DNA of 36,153 nucleotides, taken from the NCBI RefSeq assembly GCF_046484155.1, contig NZ_JAWOBT010000039.1, forward strand, positions 1 to 36,153, written 5' to 3'. Below are positions 14,726-23,459 of the stretch, one piece after another. Both the position numbers and the translations under genes were made by a program. The notes beneath the pieces are model-generated. The model did not search any database, was not told the origin of the DNA, and worked only from the letters and a program-made list of their open reading frames with translations. Within the stretch, counting starts at the first letter, position 1; each line of letters starts with the position of its first letter. This DNA comes from Alkalibacterium sp046484155 (lineage in GTDB: Bacteria > Bacillota > Bacilli > Lactobacillales > Carnobacteriaceae_A).

Positions 14726-16201
14726 ATGTTAAAAGATTATGACTTTGATGATTTTGAAAATCCATATAGTTCATTTAAAACCAAAGAATTAGGCGAACGT
14801 CTGTCACGTGCCCAACGATTAATAGGTAATTTAAATATTCCAGTTTTAATCATTGTAGATGGTTGGGAATCATCCGGCAAGGGTTACGTTATTAATGATC
14901 TAGTGAAAGAATTGGATCCGAAGCATTTTAAAGTGAGCGTGTTTGAAAACCCTACGGAAGAAGAACGCAGCAGACCTTTTTTATGGCGTTTCTGGAATAA
15001 AATCCCTGGGTATGGGGATTTTGCTATTTATGACCGCAGTTTTTATTTTAAACTCTTCAATAATTTATCTATAGATGGCGAAGAATTAGAAAAAGACATT
15101 AAAGATATCAGTTCGATCGAGAAACAATTATTAGATGATAAAACCATTATCATTAAATTTTTTCTCCATCAGAAAGAGAAAACACAGCAGAAAAGAATCG
15201 ATGAGTTGAAAGATGATGAATACCGCTCTTTTATGATCAGTGAACGTGATGAAGATCAATATGACCATTATGATGAATATCTTGAACATTTTGACAATAT
15301 ATTAGCGAAATCTGACTTTACTTTCAGCAAGTGGCATGTGGTTTCCTCTGAAGATAAAAAAGATGCCTCTGATAAAGTGCTGGGGATGACGAATGATTTA
15401 ATTCATCAGGGCATCGACCGGATCATGGGTATGCAAAAGGGCGGATCAAGAAAAGAATTAAGAGATTACTTACCACAAGAAAAACCACTAGCTGAATTAG
15501 ATCTGGGGTTGAAACTGGCTGATGAGGAATACGATGAATTAAAAGACGAGTTGCAGCTTGAAGCCCGGGAATTGGCTTTTCAATTGTATACCAAAGGGAT
15601 ACCCACCGTACTGGTGTTTGAAGGTGTCGATGCGGCTGGTAAAGGCGGTGCCATTAAGCGCCTGACTCGAGAAATGGATCCGCGGGGATATGAAGTGGTC
15701 ACGACCTCGGCGCCCTCAGAATTGGAACGAGATCATCACTATTTGTGGCGTTTTTATAAAAACTTTCCGAAAATGGGAGAGATGAAAATATTTGACCGCA
15801 GCTGGTATGGCCGAGTCATGGTCGAGCGAGTCGAAGGACTGGCAGAAATGGAAGAATGGGACCGCGCTTACGCTGAAATCAATCAAATGGAGGAACACCT
15901 TCATAATTTTGGCACTCTTGTCCTGAAGTTCTTTATTTACATCGATAAAGACGAACAACTTGCCCGGTTTAAAGATCGCGAAACTGAACCGGACAAGATT
16001 TATAAACTCACAGATGAAGATTGGCGTAACCGTGAAAAGTGGGATGATCACATAGAGGCGATGAATGAAATGCTGGTTCGTACGAATACGGAACACGCCC
16101 CATGGATCATCGTAGAAGGGCAGCAGAAGGAGTATGCGCGCATCAAAGTATTGAAAACATTTATTGAACATGCTCAAAAAATCTTGGGACAGAAAGACTA
16201 A
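14726..16201 (+). CDS. pap: Polyphosphate:AMP phosphotransferase, two fused PPK2 domains
   Basis: Uses polyphosphate to turn AMP into ADP (PPK2 class II, fused form). 491 residues with two homologous domains. C-terminal domain is complete: Walker A region EGVDAAGKGG (299-308) and DRSWYGR (357-363) followed by VMVERVEG. N-terminal domain has the altered forms DGWESSGKGY (about 45-54) and DRSFYFK (103-109), suggesting that it is structural or weaker. Start ATG 14726 with GAGGAGG upstream. Gene ends in its own terminator, and the pyruvate-kinase-like gene follows. Confidence 0.92.
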   Translation: MLKDYDFDDFENPYSSFKTKELGERLSRAQRLIGNLNIPVLIIVDGWESSGKGYVINDLVKELDPKHFKVSVFENPTEEERSRPFLWRFWNKIPGYGDFAIYDRSFYFKLFNNLSIDGEELEKDIKDISSIEKQLLDDKTIIIKFFLHQKEKTQQKRIDELKDDEYRSFMISERDEDQYDHYDEYLEHFDNILAKSDFTFSKWHVVSSEDKKDASDKVLGMTNDLIHQGIDRIMGMQKGGSRKELRDYLPQEKPLAELDLGLKLADEEYDELKDELQLEARELAFQLYTKGIPTVLVFEGVDAAGKGGAIKRLTREMDPRGYEVVTTSAPSELERDHHYLWRFYKNFPKMGEMKIFDRSWYGRVMVERVEGLAEMEEWDRAYAEINQMEEHLHNFGTLVLKFFIYIDKDEQLARFKDRETEPDKIYKLTDEDWRNREKWDDHIEAMNEMLVRTNTEHAPWIIVEGQQKEYARIKVLKTFIEHAQKILGQKD

Positions 16202-16212
16202 GCAAGAACAAG

Positions 16213-16244
16213 AAAAGAGTGTTTCTTTGGAAATACTCTTTTTT
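16213..16244 (+). terminator. Terminator after the polyphosphate phosphotransferase gene
   Basis: Arms AAAAGAGTGTTTC and GAAATACTCTTTT with one G-T pair, loop TTTG, then T-run. Begins 12 bases after the stop at 16201. Confidence 0.85.
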
Positions 16245-16340
16245 GCTTCTCGCGAAAAAGAGCTATTCCGTGAGATAGATTGAAATTTCAGTATAATTAA
16301 ATCATACAGGGTAACGTTATCTGAATAGAAAAGAGATGAA

Positions 16341-17846
16341 ATGATGGCTAAAGATTCAGCCAAAAATTTAAACAGTTTGCTAGAACAAGTTTCTCAGCTA
16401 AGAGAAGCTGTATATCAGGAAGGTACAGAATTATTTCAGAAATGGGAAAAAGACATTGACCGCAAAGAGTTTCTATTAAGTGCCAGGGATTTAGCTTATT
16501 ATCTGGCGTTAAGGAGACGGGATATTCGGAATATTCAAATGGAACTGACACCTTTGGGATTGTCATCGCTGGGCCGATTAGAGTCCCGGACACTGAATAA
16601 TTTGGATGCAGTATTAACGAGTCTTTCGATTATAGCGGGCAAAGAAAGTGAGTGGTCGTATCCTTCTTATGAATCGTTTATCGCTGGTCAGGAACAGTTG
16701 ACAAAAAATACCCGTCAACTATTCGGAAATAAACCCGAAAGCAGGCACACACGTATCATGGTTACGATGCCTTCTGAAGCGGCAAAAGATGACCAGTTGA
16801 TTCAACTCCTTATTCGAAACGGCATGAATGTGGCACGGATTAACTGCGCCCATGATGATGCGGAAATATGGAAGGAAATGGTCGGTCGTATCAGAAAGAT
16901 AGCTGAAAATGAACAGGCTGATGTGAAAGTTTTAATGGATATTGCAGGTCCCAAAATTAGAACGGGATGGGTTTTTACGACGTTAAAAAAGCCAAAAGTG
17001 AAACCTGGGGATAAGTGGTATCTTGCGAAAAACTGGGAAGATTTGCCCCATAAAAACGAAACAAAAGTAACGGCAGGCTGTAGTATTTCAGAGATATTCA
17101 AAACCCTTGAAGTAGGCGATCAGGTCTTGTACGATGACGGAACGATTGAATCGGAAGTAGAAGAAGTAACTGACGGTGGGTCAGTCCTGAGAGTGAAAAA
17201 GACCCGTACTGGGAAGAGTGTACGTATTAAAGCAGAAAAAGGATTGAATTTCCCCAAGAGCCAATTTGATTTGGAGATGCTGACCGAACAGGATAAAAAA
17301 GACATGGGATTTGCCATTGAGTATGCGGATATTATGGGATTGTCTTTTGTCAAAGATGCAGAGGATATTAAGAAAGTTCAGACGGAGTTGATCAGTCAAA
17401 CTGATATTAAACGTGCTACTGAGATTCCATTGATGGCTAAAATCGAAACAATTCAGGCTGTAGAAAATTTACCTGCCATTATTATGACGGCTGCTGGAAA
17501 AAATCCGTTTAGCGTCATGATTGCCCGTGGAGACTTAGCGGTGGAAATCGGGTACAGTCGATTAGCAGAATTGCAGCAGGAGATTATGTGGATTTGTGAA
17601 GCAGCAGATATTCCTGTTGTCTGGGGTACGGAAGTGTTGGACAATATGATATCAAGCGGTATTCCGACTCGGGCTGAAGTGACTGATGCCGCTGAAGGAG
17701 ACAGAGCAGAGTGTGTTATGTTAAATAAAGGTGATTACCTCACAGATGGGGTGGCTTTCTTGAGTGAAATTCTTAAAAAAATGCAGGAACACCAATATAA
17801 GAAGACATCCCGTCTCAGAGCGCTCAACATTGCAAAAGATAAATAA
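16341..17846 (+). CDS. Atypical pyruvate kinase-like protein with extra N-terminal domain
   Basis: Residues about 136-485 are a pyruvate kinase core: GMNVARINCAH (161-171), GPKIRTG (203-209), LMAKIETIQA with catalytic K367 and metal ligand E369, IARGDLAVE (D398), TEVLDNM (T430) and PTRAEVTDAA. The usual C-terminal regulatory domain is absent, and about 135 N-terminal helical residues of no known family are added. Of the potassium ligands, serine and threonine of the canonical enzyme are replaced (A170, I201), and the residue that is Glu in K+-dependent enzymes is Lys (K205), as in K+-independent ones. Probably not the main glycolytic enzyme. Start: paired ATGs at 16341/16344 with weak AAAAGAG; TATAAT at 16292-16297 may be the -10. 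Confidence 0.82.
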   Translation: MMAKDSAKNLNSLLEQVSQLREAVYQEGTELFQKWEKDIDRKEFLLSARDLAYYLALRRRDIRNIQMELTPLGLSSLGRLESRTLNNLDAVLTSLSIIAGKESEWSYPSYESFIAGQEQLTKNTRQLFGNKPESRHTRIMVTMPSEAAKDDQLIQLLIRNGMNVARINCAHDDAEIWKEMVGRIRKIAENEQADVKVLMDIAGPKIRTGWVFTTLKKPKVKPGDKWYLAKNWEDLPHKNETKVTAGCSISEIFKTLEVGDQVLYDDGTIESEVEEVTDGGSVLRVKKTRTGKSVRIKAEKGLNFPKSQFDLEMLTEQDKKDMGFAIEYADIMGLSFVKDAEDIKKVQTELISQTDIKRATEIPLMAKIETIQAVENLPAIIMTAAGKNPFSVMIARGDLAVEIGYSRLAELQQEIMWICEAADIPVVWGTEVLDNMISSGIPTRAEVTDAAEGDRAECVMLNKGDYLTDGVAFLSEILKKMQEHQYKKTSRLRALNIAKDK

Positions 17847-17997
17847 AATCAGTTCAGTATGTGATAAAAGACTCTAGGGAAAATCCAGCAGATCAGATTC
17901 TTTCCTCCTAAATATTCATCTCGATTTAATCGATAAGCAGCTTCTGAATATGATCTATTAGACATTTGTGTCAAAGTTTAGTACTACAAAAACTAAA

Positions 17998-18025
17998 AAG
18001 AATCTGAGCGCTGGCTCAGATTCTT
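17998..18025 (-). terminator. Terminator of the CAP-domain gene
   Basis: Perfect 12-bp arms AAGAATCTGAGC / GCTCAGATTCTT with a 4-base loop. On the minus strand it is followed by TTTTAGTTTTTG, 20 bases after the stop at 18045. It may also stop transcripts from the pyruvate-kinase-like gene. Confidence 0.88.
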
Positions 18026-18044
18026 AATTTGTATTATCGTTCTT

Positions 18045-18716
18045 TTATAATGGGGTCCCGAAAAGTTGGGTAGCATATAAGAATTCACCATCATAGTGGA
18101 CGCCTACACCGATTTCCTCGTATTCCGGTTTGACCATGTTCTCATAATGACCTTCACTCTCGACCCAACCATCAAAGAGCAGTTCAGCCATTTCTTCTTC
18201 GCTCATGTAATAGGTTGCCATCCCCAAGTTCTCCCCGACGATTCGGTAAGGGTAACTAATGCCTTCTTCTTCAAAGACGGTAAAGGGATCCGTGCCATCA
18301 GGCCGTGTATGGGAAAAAGATTCTTCCGTCTCTTTGGCACGGATAATGGCTGCTGCTTTGAGCATGTCATTGGATGCAACCGTATTGAGGTTCAGTTCCT
18401 GTCTCAGTTCATTTACTAAAGAAATAATCGTTTGTTCAACCTTGTCGTAATCGACTTCTGCGTGTTCATTTGTCTCTATGATGGTATTGTCAGCTGCAGG
18501 ACTCTCCTGGTCGTCAGTCAAGGAGGATTCACCGATGATGGGCAGGGAATCAAAAGAAGACCTTAACTGCGATAGTTCCGTTTGAGTGGGCATATAGTCG
18601 ACGGCGGTATTCATCCAACCTCCTAAGCGTGTTCCGTTTAAAAGGCCGCTTACGCCTAGCCAGAAACCGATAGTGATGGCCAATAGCAGAGAAATCAATT
18701 TACTTAACAGTTTCAT
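18045..18716 (-). CDS. CAP-domain (SCP/PR1-like) extracytoplasmic protein
   Basis: N-terminal membrane anchor or signal (KLLSKLISLLLAITIGFWLGV), an acidic spacer, then a CAP domain from about residue 95: LVNELRQELNL, FSHTRPDG (histidine), GENLG, GHYENMVKPEYEEIGVG (histidine) and YATQLFG. Related Firmicutes proteins (YkwD-like) are secreted or membrane-tethered with unknown activity. I choose ATG 18716, 9 bases from AAAGG; the ATG at 18725 touches that site. It is a single-gene unit divergent from the MATE gene. Confidence 0.85.
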   Translation of the reverse strand: MKLLSKLISLLLAITIGFWLGVSGLLNGTRLGGWMNTAVDYMPTQTELSQLRSSFDSLPIIGESSLTDDQESPAADNTIIETNEHAEVDYDKVEQTIISLVNELRQELNLNTVASNDMLKAAAIIRAKETEESFSHTRPDGTDPFTVFEEEGISYPYRIVGENLGMATYYMSEEEMAELLFDGWVESEGHYENMVKPEYEEIGVGVHYDGEFLYATQLFGTPL

Positions 18717-18892
18717 TTTTTTCATACCTTTCTGTTCTGAGCACAGTTTACCAGAAAGAGTCCAAGGTAAAAAGTTAAAAATAGTATAATTTTTTCGTTT
18801 TCGAATTGAGCTGATTCACTTCATTTTCCTATTGCTCTTTTGTATACTGGAATAGCTACTATTGATTATACATGTAAATAGGAGAGACAGAT

Positions 18893-20281
18893 ATGAAAAA
18901 TATGAATTCCGAAAAATTAGGCACGATGCCAATGAACAAGTTGATCCTGACGCTTTCAGTTCCTATGATGATTTCGATGTTCATCCAATCTCTCTATAAC
19001 GTGGTCGACAGTATGTTTGTGGCCCAGATCAGCGAAGAAGCGTTGGCGGCTCTGTCGCTTGTTTTTCCGATCCAAATGCTCATGGTGGCGATCGGTATTG
19101 GAACAGGAGTCGGAATGAATGCAGAGCTATCCAAGCGGTTAGGTGAGGGGAACCGGAAGCTGGCTAGCGCAGCAGCCAATAACGGTGTCTTCTTAACTCT
19201 GTTTCATTATGGTTTGTTTCTCGTCTTTGGGTCGTTGTTTGTGAGACCATTTTTTGAGCTGCAGACGGATAACGCTGAAATCATAAGGTACGGCATGGAA
19301 TATACTGTGCTGATCACAACGCTTTCCGTTGGAAAGTTTATGCAATTCACATATGAACGCATCCTGCAGGCTACCGGACGCACATTTTACACGATGATAA
19401 CGCAGGGCACAGGGGCCATACTGAATATTATTTTGGATCCGATTCTGATCTTTGGCTGGTTTGGCATCCCTGCTCTGGGTGTATACGGTGCTGCCATCGC
19501 TACCGTTATCGCACAAATAACTTCGGCCATTCTGGCAATCATCATTAATGCGAAAGTCAATGATGATTTAGACATGCACTTCTTTGGAAATAAACCGGAT
19601 TTTGAAGTCATGAAACGTATTTATTCTGTAGGTATTCCTTCAATGGTGATGACGTCCATCACATCGCTGGTGACCTTGATTTTCAATAACATCTTGTTGC
19701 AGTTTACCCCCACAGCCATAGCTGTTTATGGGGTGTATATCAAGCTTCAGGGCTTTGCTTTCATGCCAGTCTTCGGTCTGAACAACGGAATGATCCCGAT
19801 CGTCTCGTATAATTACGGAGCAAAGAATAAGGAAAGAGTGATTCAGGCGATTAAAGTATCACTGATATATGGCTTGATCATTATGCTCACAGGAACACTT
19901 TTATTTCAGTTGTTTGCGGTACAATTCCTGAATTTATTTAACGCCTCAGAAGAAATGATGGAAATCGGTGTACCTGCCTTGAGGATCATCAGTTTAAGCT
20001 TTGCTTTTGCCGGGATAAGCATCATGCTCGGGACTGTTTTCCAGTCACTAGGAAAAGCGGTGCTCAGTTTATGGATTCAAGTCATCCGTCAGCTGGTCGT
20101 CCTCGTTCCAGTTGCTTATATGCTGTCCTTAACGGGAAATGTCACTATGGTATGGTGGTCGAAACTGATATCTGAAGGAGTTACGGTCATCTTTACAATC
20201 TATGCCATGCGGTACGTGTACAATAAAAAAATTCAACCGTTGAAATCAGACGAGAATAAAACGAAGGACGCACCCAAATAA
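18893..20281 (+). CDS. MATE-family multidrug efflux transporter
   Basis: 462-residue, about 12-segment membrane exporter. It opens with NKLILTLSVPMMISMFIQSL and YNVVDSMFVAQI, the usual MATE/MepA start, and repeats the pattern in the second half (YGVYIKLQGFAFMPVFGLNN, then VSYNYGAKN). Drives drug or metabolite export by Na+ or H+ coupling; substrate not predictable. Start ATG 18893 with GGAGAG about 6 bases before. The last codons (NKTKDAPK) lie inside a 53-bp palindrome that acts as terminator, so the C terminus may have been created by that element. Confidence 0.92.
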   Translation: MKNMNSEKLGTMPMNKLILTLSVPMMISMFIQSLYNVVDSMFVAQISEEALAALSLVFPIQMLMVAIGIGTGVGMNAELSKRLGEGNRKLASAAANNGVFLTLFHYGLFLVFGSLFVRPFFELQTDNAEIIRYGMEYTVLITTLSVGKFMQFTYERILQATGRTFYTMITQGTGAILNIILDPILIFGWFGIPALGVYGAAIATVIAQITSAILAIIINAKVNDDLDMHFFGNKPDFEVMKRIYSVGIPSMVMTSITSLVTLIFNNILLQFTPTAIAVYGVYIKLQGFAFMPVFGLNNGMIPIVSYNYGAKNKERVIQAIKVSLIYGLIIMLTGTLLFQLFAVQFLNLFNASEEMMEIGVPALRIISLSFAFAGISIMLGTVFQSLGKAVLSLWIQVIRQLVVLVPVAYMLSLTGNVTMVWWSKLISEGVTVIFTIYAMRYVYNKKIQPLKSDENKTKDAPK

Positions 20282-20306
20282 TATGGGCACGTCCTTCGAT
20301 TTATTT
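20254..20306. terminator. Terminator palindrome shared by MATE and MacB genes, copy 1 of a repeated element
   Basis: Arms CGAAGGACG-CA-CCCA and TGGG-CA-CGTCCTTCG (20262-20298), flanked by AATAAA and TTTATT that also pair. It overlaps the last nine codons of the MATE gene. It aligns without gaps to 23400-23452 over 53 bases, 38 identical by my count. Confidence 0.75.
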
Positions 20307-20347
20307 ACAGCTATTTAGTCTTGCATGATTTCTTCTGTTTAGGTGAA

Positions 20348-22384
20348 TCAATCACGACGGAGAGCTTCAATTGGATCCAATCTCGCAGCTTTGTTCGCTG
20401 GGAAAACACCGGCAATCACACTAATGATGATGCTGGCCAGGATACCAAACAAGGCATAAACTGGAGTCATGTGTAAGATAGTCGTTCCGAATAGGCTCTC
20501 AACAGCAATATTCCCGACTAGCGAGATAAAGGAAGCAATTCCGACGCCTAACAAACCACTGAACAAGCCAATAAGGAAGGATTCGGAAACGAAAATGCGA
20601 CGGATATCTTTATTCCGGCCACCGATGGCTTTGATCACACCAATCTCTTGTGTCCGTTCAACTACGCTGATATAAAGTACCGTTAAAATCATGATAGCTG
20701 AAACGAATAGGGAGATACCCGCGACACCTGATAAAATATAGGTGAAGATATCCAGCATTTGTGTGAAGGTAGCTGCCAGAGTATCGGTAGACGAACCTCC
20801 ATAGCCAAGTAGACTGAGCTCATCTTTGATAGCCTGCGAATTGTCAGCTTCATCGGCGAGAAGATAGGCCACGTTAGGTTCGACGGTCAATCCATTCTCC
20901 TCGTTCATGTCAGATAATGTATCCATAGTCATATAGACGGAATCAAAAGCGCTGGCCGGTCCGATGGCATTCCCGGGAGTGTAAATGCCGCTGACAGCAT
21001 AATCCCCGGTTAAAGCGTCTCCGTTTACCGACAGTTTCACTTCAACTACTTCTCCTATCATGTCTTCAGCAGTAGCAGTCATGTTCCCGGCCATCTCTTC
21101 TGTAATGAGAACTTCACCGTTTTCCGGGAAGGTTCCATGCAGAATATTGGAATCGGTCATGTTTGCTGAAATGGTACCAAAGTTCATGAATGGATGCGTT
21201 TCATCCTCATAGACGACTGTGTCACTTCCCATTGAGAAGGAAGTATAGGCCAGCTCTATGTCTTCAACATGGGGGATCACCTCAAGCTGGTCGATATTCG
21301 ATTCTTCAAAAGGAATATTTTTCGATAATTGAACAGCCGGATTATTTGTGACTAGATTCCCACCTTTCCCACTTTTTTCATCTGGTTGTTCTGTGGGAAC
21401 CTCTGTATCAATTTCTTCATCAGTCTCTTCCTGCATGTCTTCAGTCATTCGGGCCTCACTGATCATAGGATTGACATTTTCATTCATGGTATCCGTTAAA
21501 TAATCATTTACGCCATTACCCAGCGCAAGCATCAGGATAACGCTCATGATACCAATGCTGCCGCCCAACGAAATCAGGATATTTCGCCCTAGTTTTTCTT
21601 TCATGTTCAATAAGGCCATTCGAATGGCTGCAAAAAAACTAAGGTTTTTATTTTCCTGCCGTTTCTTTATTTGAAAAGCATTGTCGTGGTCATGTATAGA
21701 TTCGCGTTTTTCGTCATTGACGATTTTTCCATCATCGATTGTAACCACTCGACTGGAGCGTGAAGCCACACTCTCTGAATGGGTAACCATAATGACCAGT
21801 TTGCCGTTTTTTGCAATCTCCTGAATAATATCCAGTACTTGATCGGATGTCTGGGAATCGAGGGCACCGGTCGGTTCATCTGCGATGATGATATCTGGAT
21901 CATTTACGAGCGCCCGTGCAATAGCCACACGTTGTTTTTGACCCCCCGATAGTTGACTTGGTTTCTTATTGTAGTGATCTTTCAATCCCAAATGTTCTAG
22001 GACTTCTCGGGCTCTTTCTTTTCTAGTTTTTGCATCAACATTAGATAGGGTCATTGCTAAGGTAACGTTATCTAGTACGGATAGATGAGAGACGAGATTG
22101 AAACTTTGGAAAATGAAGCCGACCTTTTCTTTATGAAAATCGACCATTTCTTGTTCCTTGAAGTGGCCGAGGTTTTCTCCATCTACAATAATTTCACCTT
22201 CGAATTTCAAGTCAAGACCGCCCAACACGTTCATCAGTGTAGATTTGCCACTACCTGACTCGCCAATGATGGACACTAATTCTCCCTTGTCAAAAGATAA
22301 TTGTACGTCTTTCAATGCATGAAAACGATCTTTATCGGTAATAGGGTAATACTTGTTTAAGTTATTCACTTCTAAAAACGGCAT
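20348..22384 (-). CDS. MacB-type ABC exporter: ATPase fused to FtsX-like permease
   Basis: 678 residues. N-terminal ATPase: P-loop GESGSGKST (41-49), LSGGQKQRVAIARAL and IIIADEPTGALDS. A membrane segment follows at about 270-292, then a large extracytoplasmic domain rich in D/E (about 300-540), then three membrane segments at the C terminus with the FtsX stretch VVERTQEIGVIKAIGGRNKD. This is the single-chain form of MacB-like mechanotransmission exporters for peptides, toxins or drugs. Start ATG 22384 has GGAGGAAC upstream. A TetR gene and an operator-bearing promoter lie directly upstream, so it is probably inducible. Confidence 0.92.
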   Translation of the reverse strand: MPFLEVNNLNKYYPITDKDRFHALKDVQLSFDKGELVSIIGESGSGKSTLMNVLGGLDLKFEGEIIVDGENLGHFKEQEMVDFHKEKVGFIFQSFNLVSHLSVLDNVTLAMTLSNVDAKTRKERAREVLEHLGLKDHYNKKPSQLSGGQKQRVAIARALVNDPDIIIADEPTGALDSQTSDQVLDIIQEIAKNGKLVIMVTHSESVASRSSRVVTIDDGKIVNDEKRESIHDHDNAFQIKKRQENKNLSFFAAIRMALLNMKEKLGRNILISLGGSIGIMSVILMLALGNGVNDYLTDTMNENVNPMISEARMTEDMQEETDEEIDTEVPTEQPDEKSGKGGNLVTNNPAVQLSKNIPFEESNIDQLEVIPHVEDIELAYTSFSMGSDTVVYEDETHPFMNFGTISANMTDSNILHGTFPENGEVLITEEMAGNMTATAEDMIGEVVEVKLSVNGDALTGDYAVSGIYTPGNAIGPASAFDSVYMTMDTLSDMNEENGLTVEPNVAYLLADEADNSQAIKDELSLLGYGGSSTDTLAATFTQMLDIFTYILSGVAGISLFVSAIMILTVLYISVVERTQEIGVIKAIGGRNKDIRRIFVSESFLIGLFSGLLGVGIASFISLVGNIAVESLFGTTILHMTPVYALFGILASIIISVIAGVFPANKAARLDPIEALRRD

Positions 22385-22407
22385 AAAACTGTTCCTCCTT
22401 CAATAGT

Positions 22408-22427
22408 AAGTGAGTAATCACTCACTT
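22408..22427. promoter_or_regulatory. Probable TetR-family operator before the MacB-type gene
   Basis: Perfect 8-bp arms AAGTGAGT and ACTCACTT around AATC. It covers about +9 to +28 of the predicted transcript, so bound repressor would block elongation or open-complex formation. TGAGTGA-type palindromes are common for TetR-family regulators of ABC exporters. Confidence 0.8.
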
Positions 22428-22442
22428 TTAACTCATGAATGG

Positions 22443-22472
22443 ATTATATACCTTCATTGAGTATTCTGTCAA
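22443..22472 (-). promoter_or_regulatory. Strong promoter of the MacB-type gene
   Basis: On the minus strand TTGACA (22472-22467), 18-bp spacer, TATAAT (22448-22443): both hexamers perfect. Lies between the tetR stop (22480) and the operator. Confidence 0.88.
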
Positions 22473-22479
22473 GGTTAAA

Positions 22480-23124
22480 TTAAGGATGAAGTCCTTTTTC
22501 AAGAAAAAGAATGAGGTGGTTGGTTTCAGTCTTAGACTCGGCGTTGGTGGAAAAACCCATTGATTTGGCAATAATGTATCCAGCAATGAGGCTGATGATG
22601 AGACGCATGATTTCTTCGTTTGGCCAATCTATGATTTCTTTTTTTCTTTTAAAGAGATTTAAAATTTGATTGATCTCGTCGAGTAATGCTTTTGGAATCA
22701 ACGTGATCAAGTTATCGCGCATCGATTCTTGATAGAGATATTCTGTCAGGAATATTTTCCAGATTTTTAGATTTTTTCCAGCAAAATCTATTCGTTCTGG
22801 TAGAACTTGGTGAAGAAAATCAGATAGGGACAAACTGTTAAGCTTAGCCATGTTATGTTGTGAATCTGTTGGGATCAAGTCTTCAAGTGATTGGCTGAGA
22901 AACGGTAGAATACTCGCGTAAAGCAAGTTCTCTTTTGAACCGAAATGTTTGAAGATGGTTCCTTCTGCTACGTTTGCTGAGCGTGCGATATCTTTAGTGG
23001 AGGTGTTTGAGTAGCCTTTTTCGGCGAACAGCAGCAAGCTAGCTTCCAAGATATCCTGCATCTTAGGGGTCAGTTTCTCGTTATTTTCAATTTTATGTTT
23101 GAATAGTTCAAAAATGGAGTCCAA
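22480..23124 (-). CDS. TetR/AcrR-family transcriptional regulator
   Basis: Helix-turn-helix in residues about 20-60: ILEASLLLFAEKGYSNTSTK then IARSANVAEGTIFKHFGSKE, a classic TetR DNA-binding domain, with a helical ligand domain after it. I place the start at TTG 23124 because AAGGAG (23138-23133) is 8 bases upstream; the frame is open further to 23184 but without a ribosome binding site. This gives 214 residues, usual for the family. Same strand as and just upstream of the MacB-type gene; likely represses it through the 22408-22427 palindrome. Confidence 0.88.
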   Translation of the reverse strand: MDSIFELFKHKIENNEKLTPKMQDILEASLLLFAEKGYSNTSTKDIARSANVAEGTIFKHFGSKENLLYASILPFLSQSLEDLIPTDSQHNMAKLNSLSLSDFLHQVLPERIDFAGKNLKIWKIFLTEYLYQESMRDNLITLIPKALLDEINQILNLFKRKKEIIDWPNEEIMRLIISLIAGYIIAKSMGFSTNAESKTETNHLILFLEKGLHP

Positions 23125-23398
23125 ATCAACCGCTCCTTCATGTGATTTTAATTTAATCTTACGGTGTAAATTGAAAACAAGCAAGGGCTTTCCGGGAAGA
23201 GCGGGAATATTCTATAGTCAAAAAGAGAGATAGCAGACCGATGTACTGGAATCTTCATATGAAAAACAGATGCGCTTGTTCCAGCACTAAAGATACTTTT
23301 TCAACGAATAGATCTAAAAAGTTATTTCAGCTGGAGGCATGTCCTGATAGGAAATCCGGTAAAGATTGGGAGCGCCGTTTATTTTTTTTGAAACAAGA
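23125..23398. other. Intergenic region between tetR and cstB-like gene
   Basis: About 275 bases without a recognisable gene. It must hold the tetR promoter on the minus strand; TTGACT followed by TAGAAT is too tightly spaced to be one promoter, and I could not settle on another. The terminator of the next gene follows at 23399-23453. Confidence 0.4.
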
Positions 23399-23453
23399 CG
23401 AATAAACTAAAGGACGTATCCAAACTATCCGGATACGTCCTTTAGTTTATTCG
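23399..23453 (-). terminator. 23-bp perfect palindrome, terminator of the cstB-like gene, copy 2 of a repeated element
   Basis: Left arm 23399-23421 and right arm 23431-23453 are perfect complements (begin CGAATAAACTAAAGG, end CCTTTAGTTTATTCG) with a 9-base loop. It starts 7 bases after the stop at 23460 on the minus strand. Unusually long for a terminator, with only a modest T-run. Gapless relative of the 20254-20306 palindrome. Confidence 0.8.
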
Positions 23454-23459
23454 AGTCAT

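Noticed and set aside
15716..16363. 215-codon antisense frame across the end of the polyphosphate gene
   Set aside because: It runs opposite two well-supported motifs of PPK2 and across a terminator; composition is that of a shadow frame.
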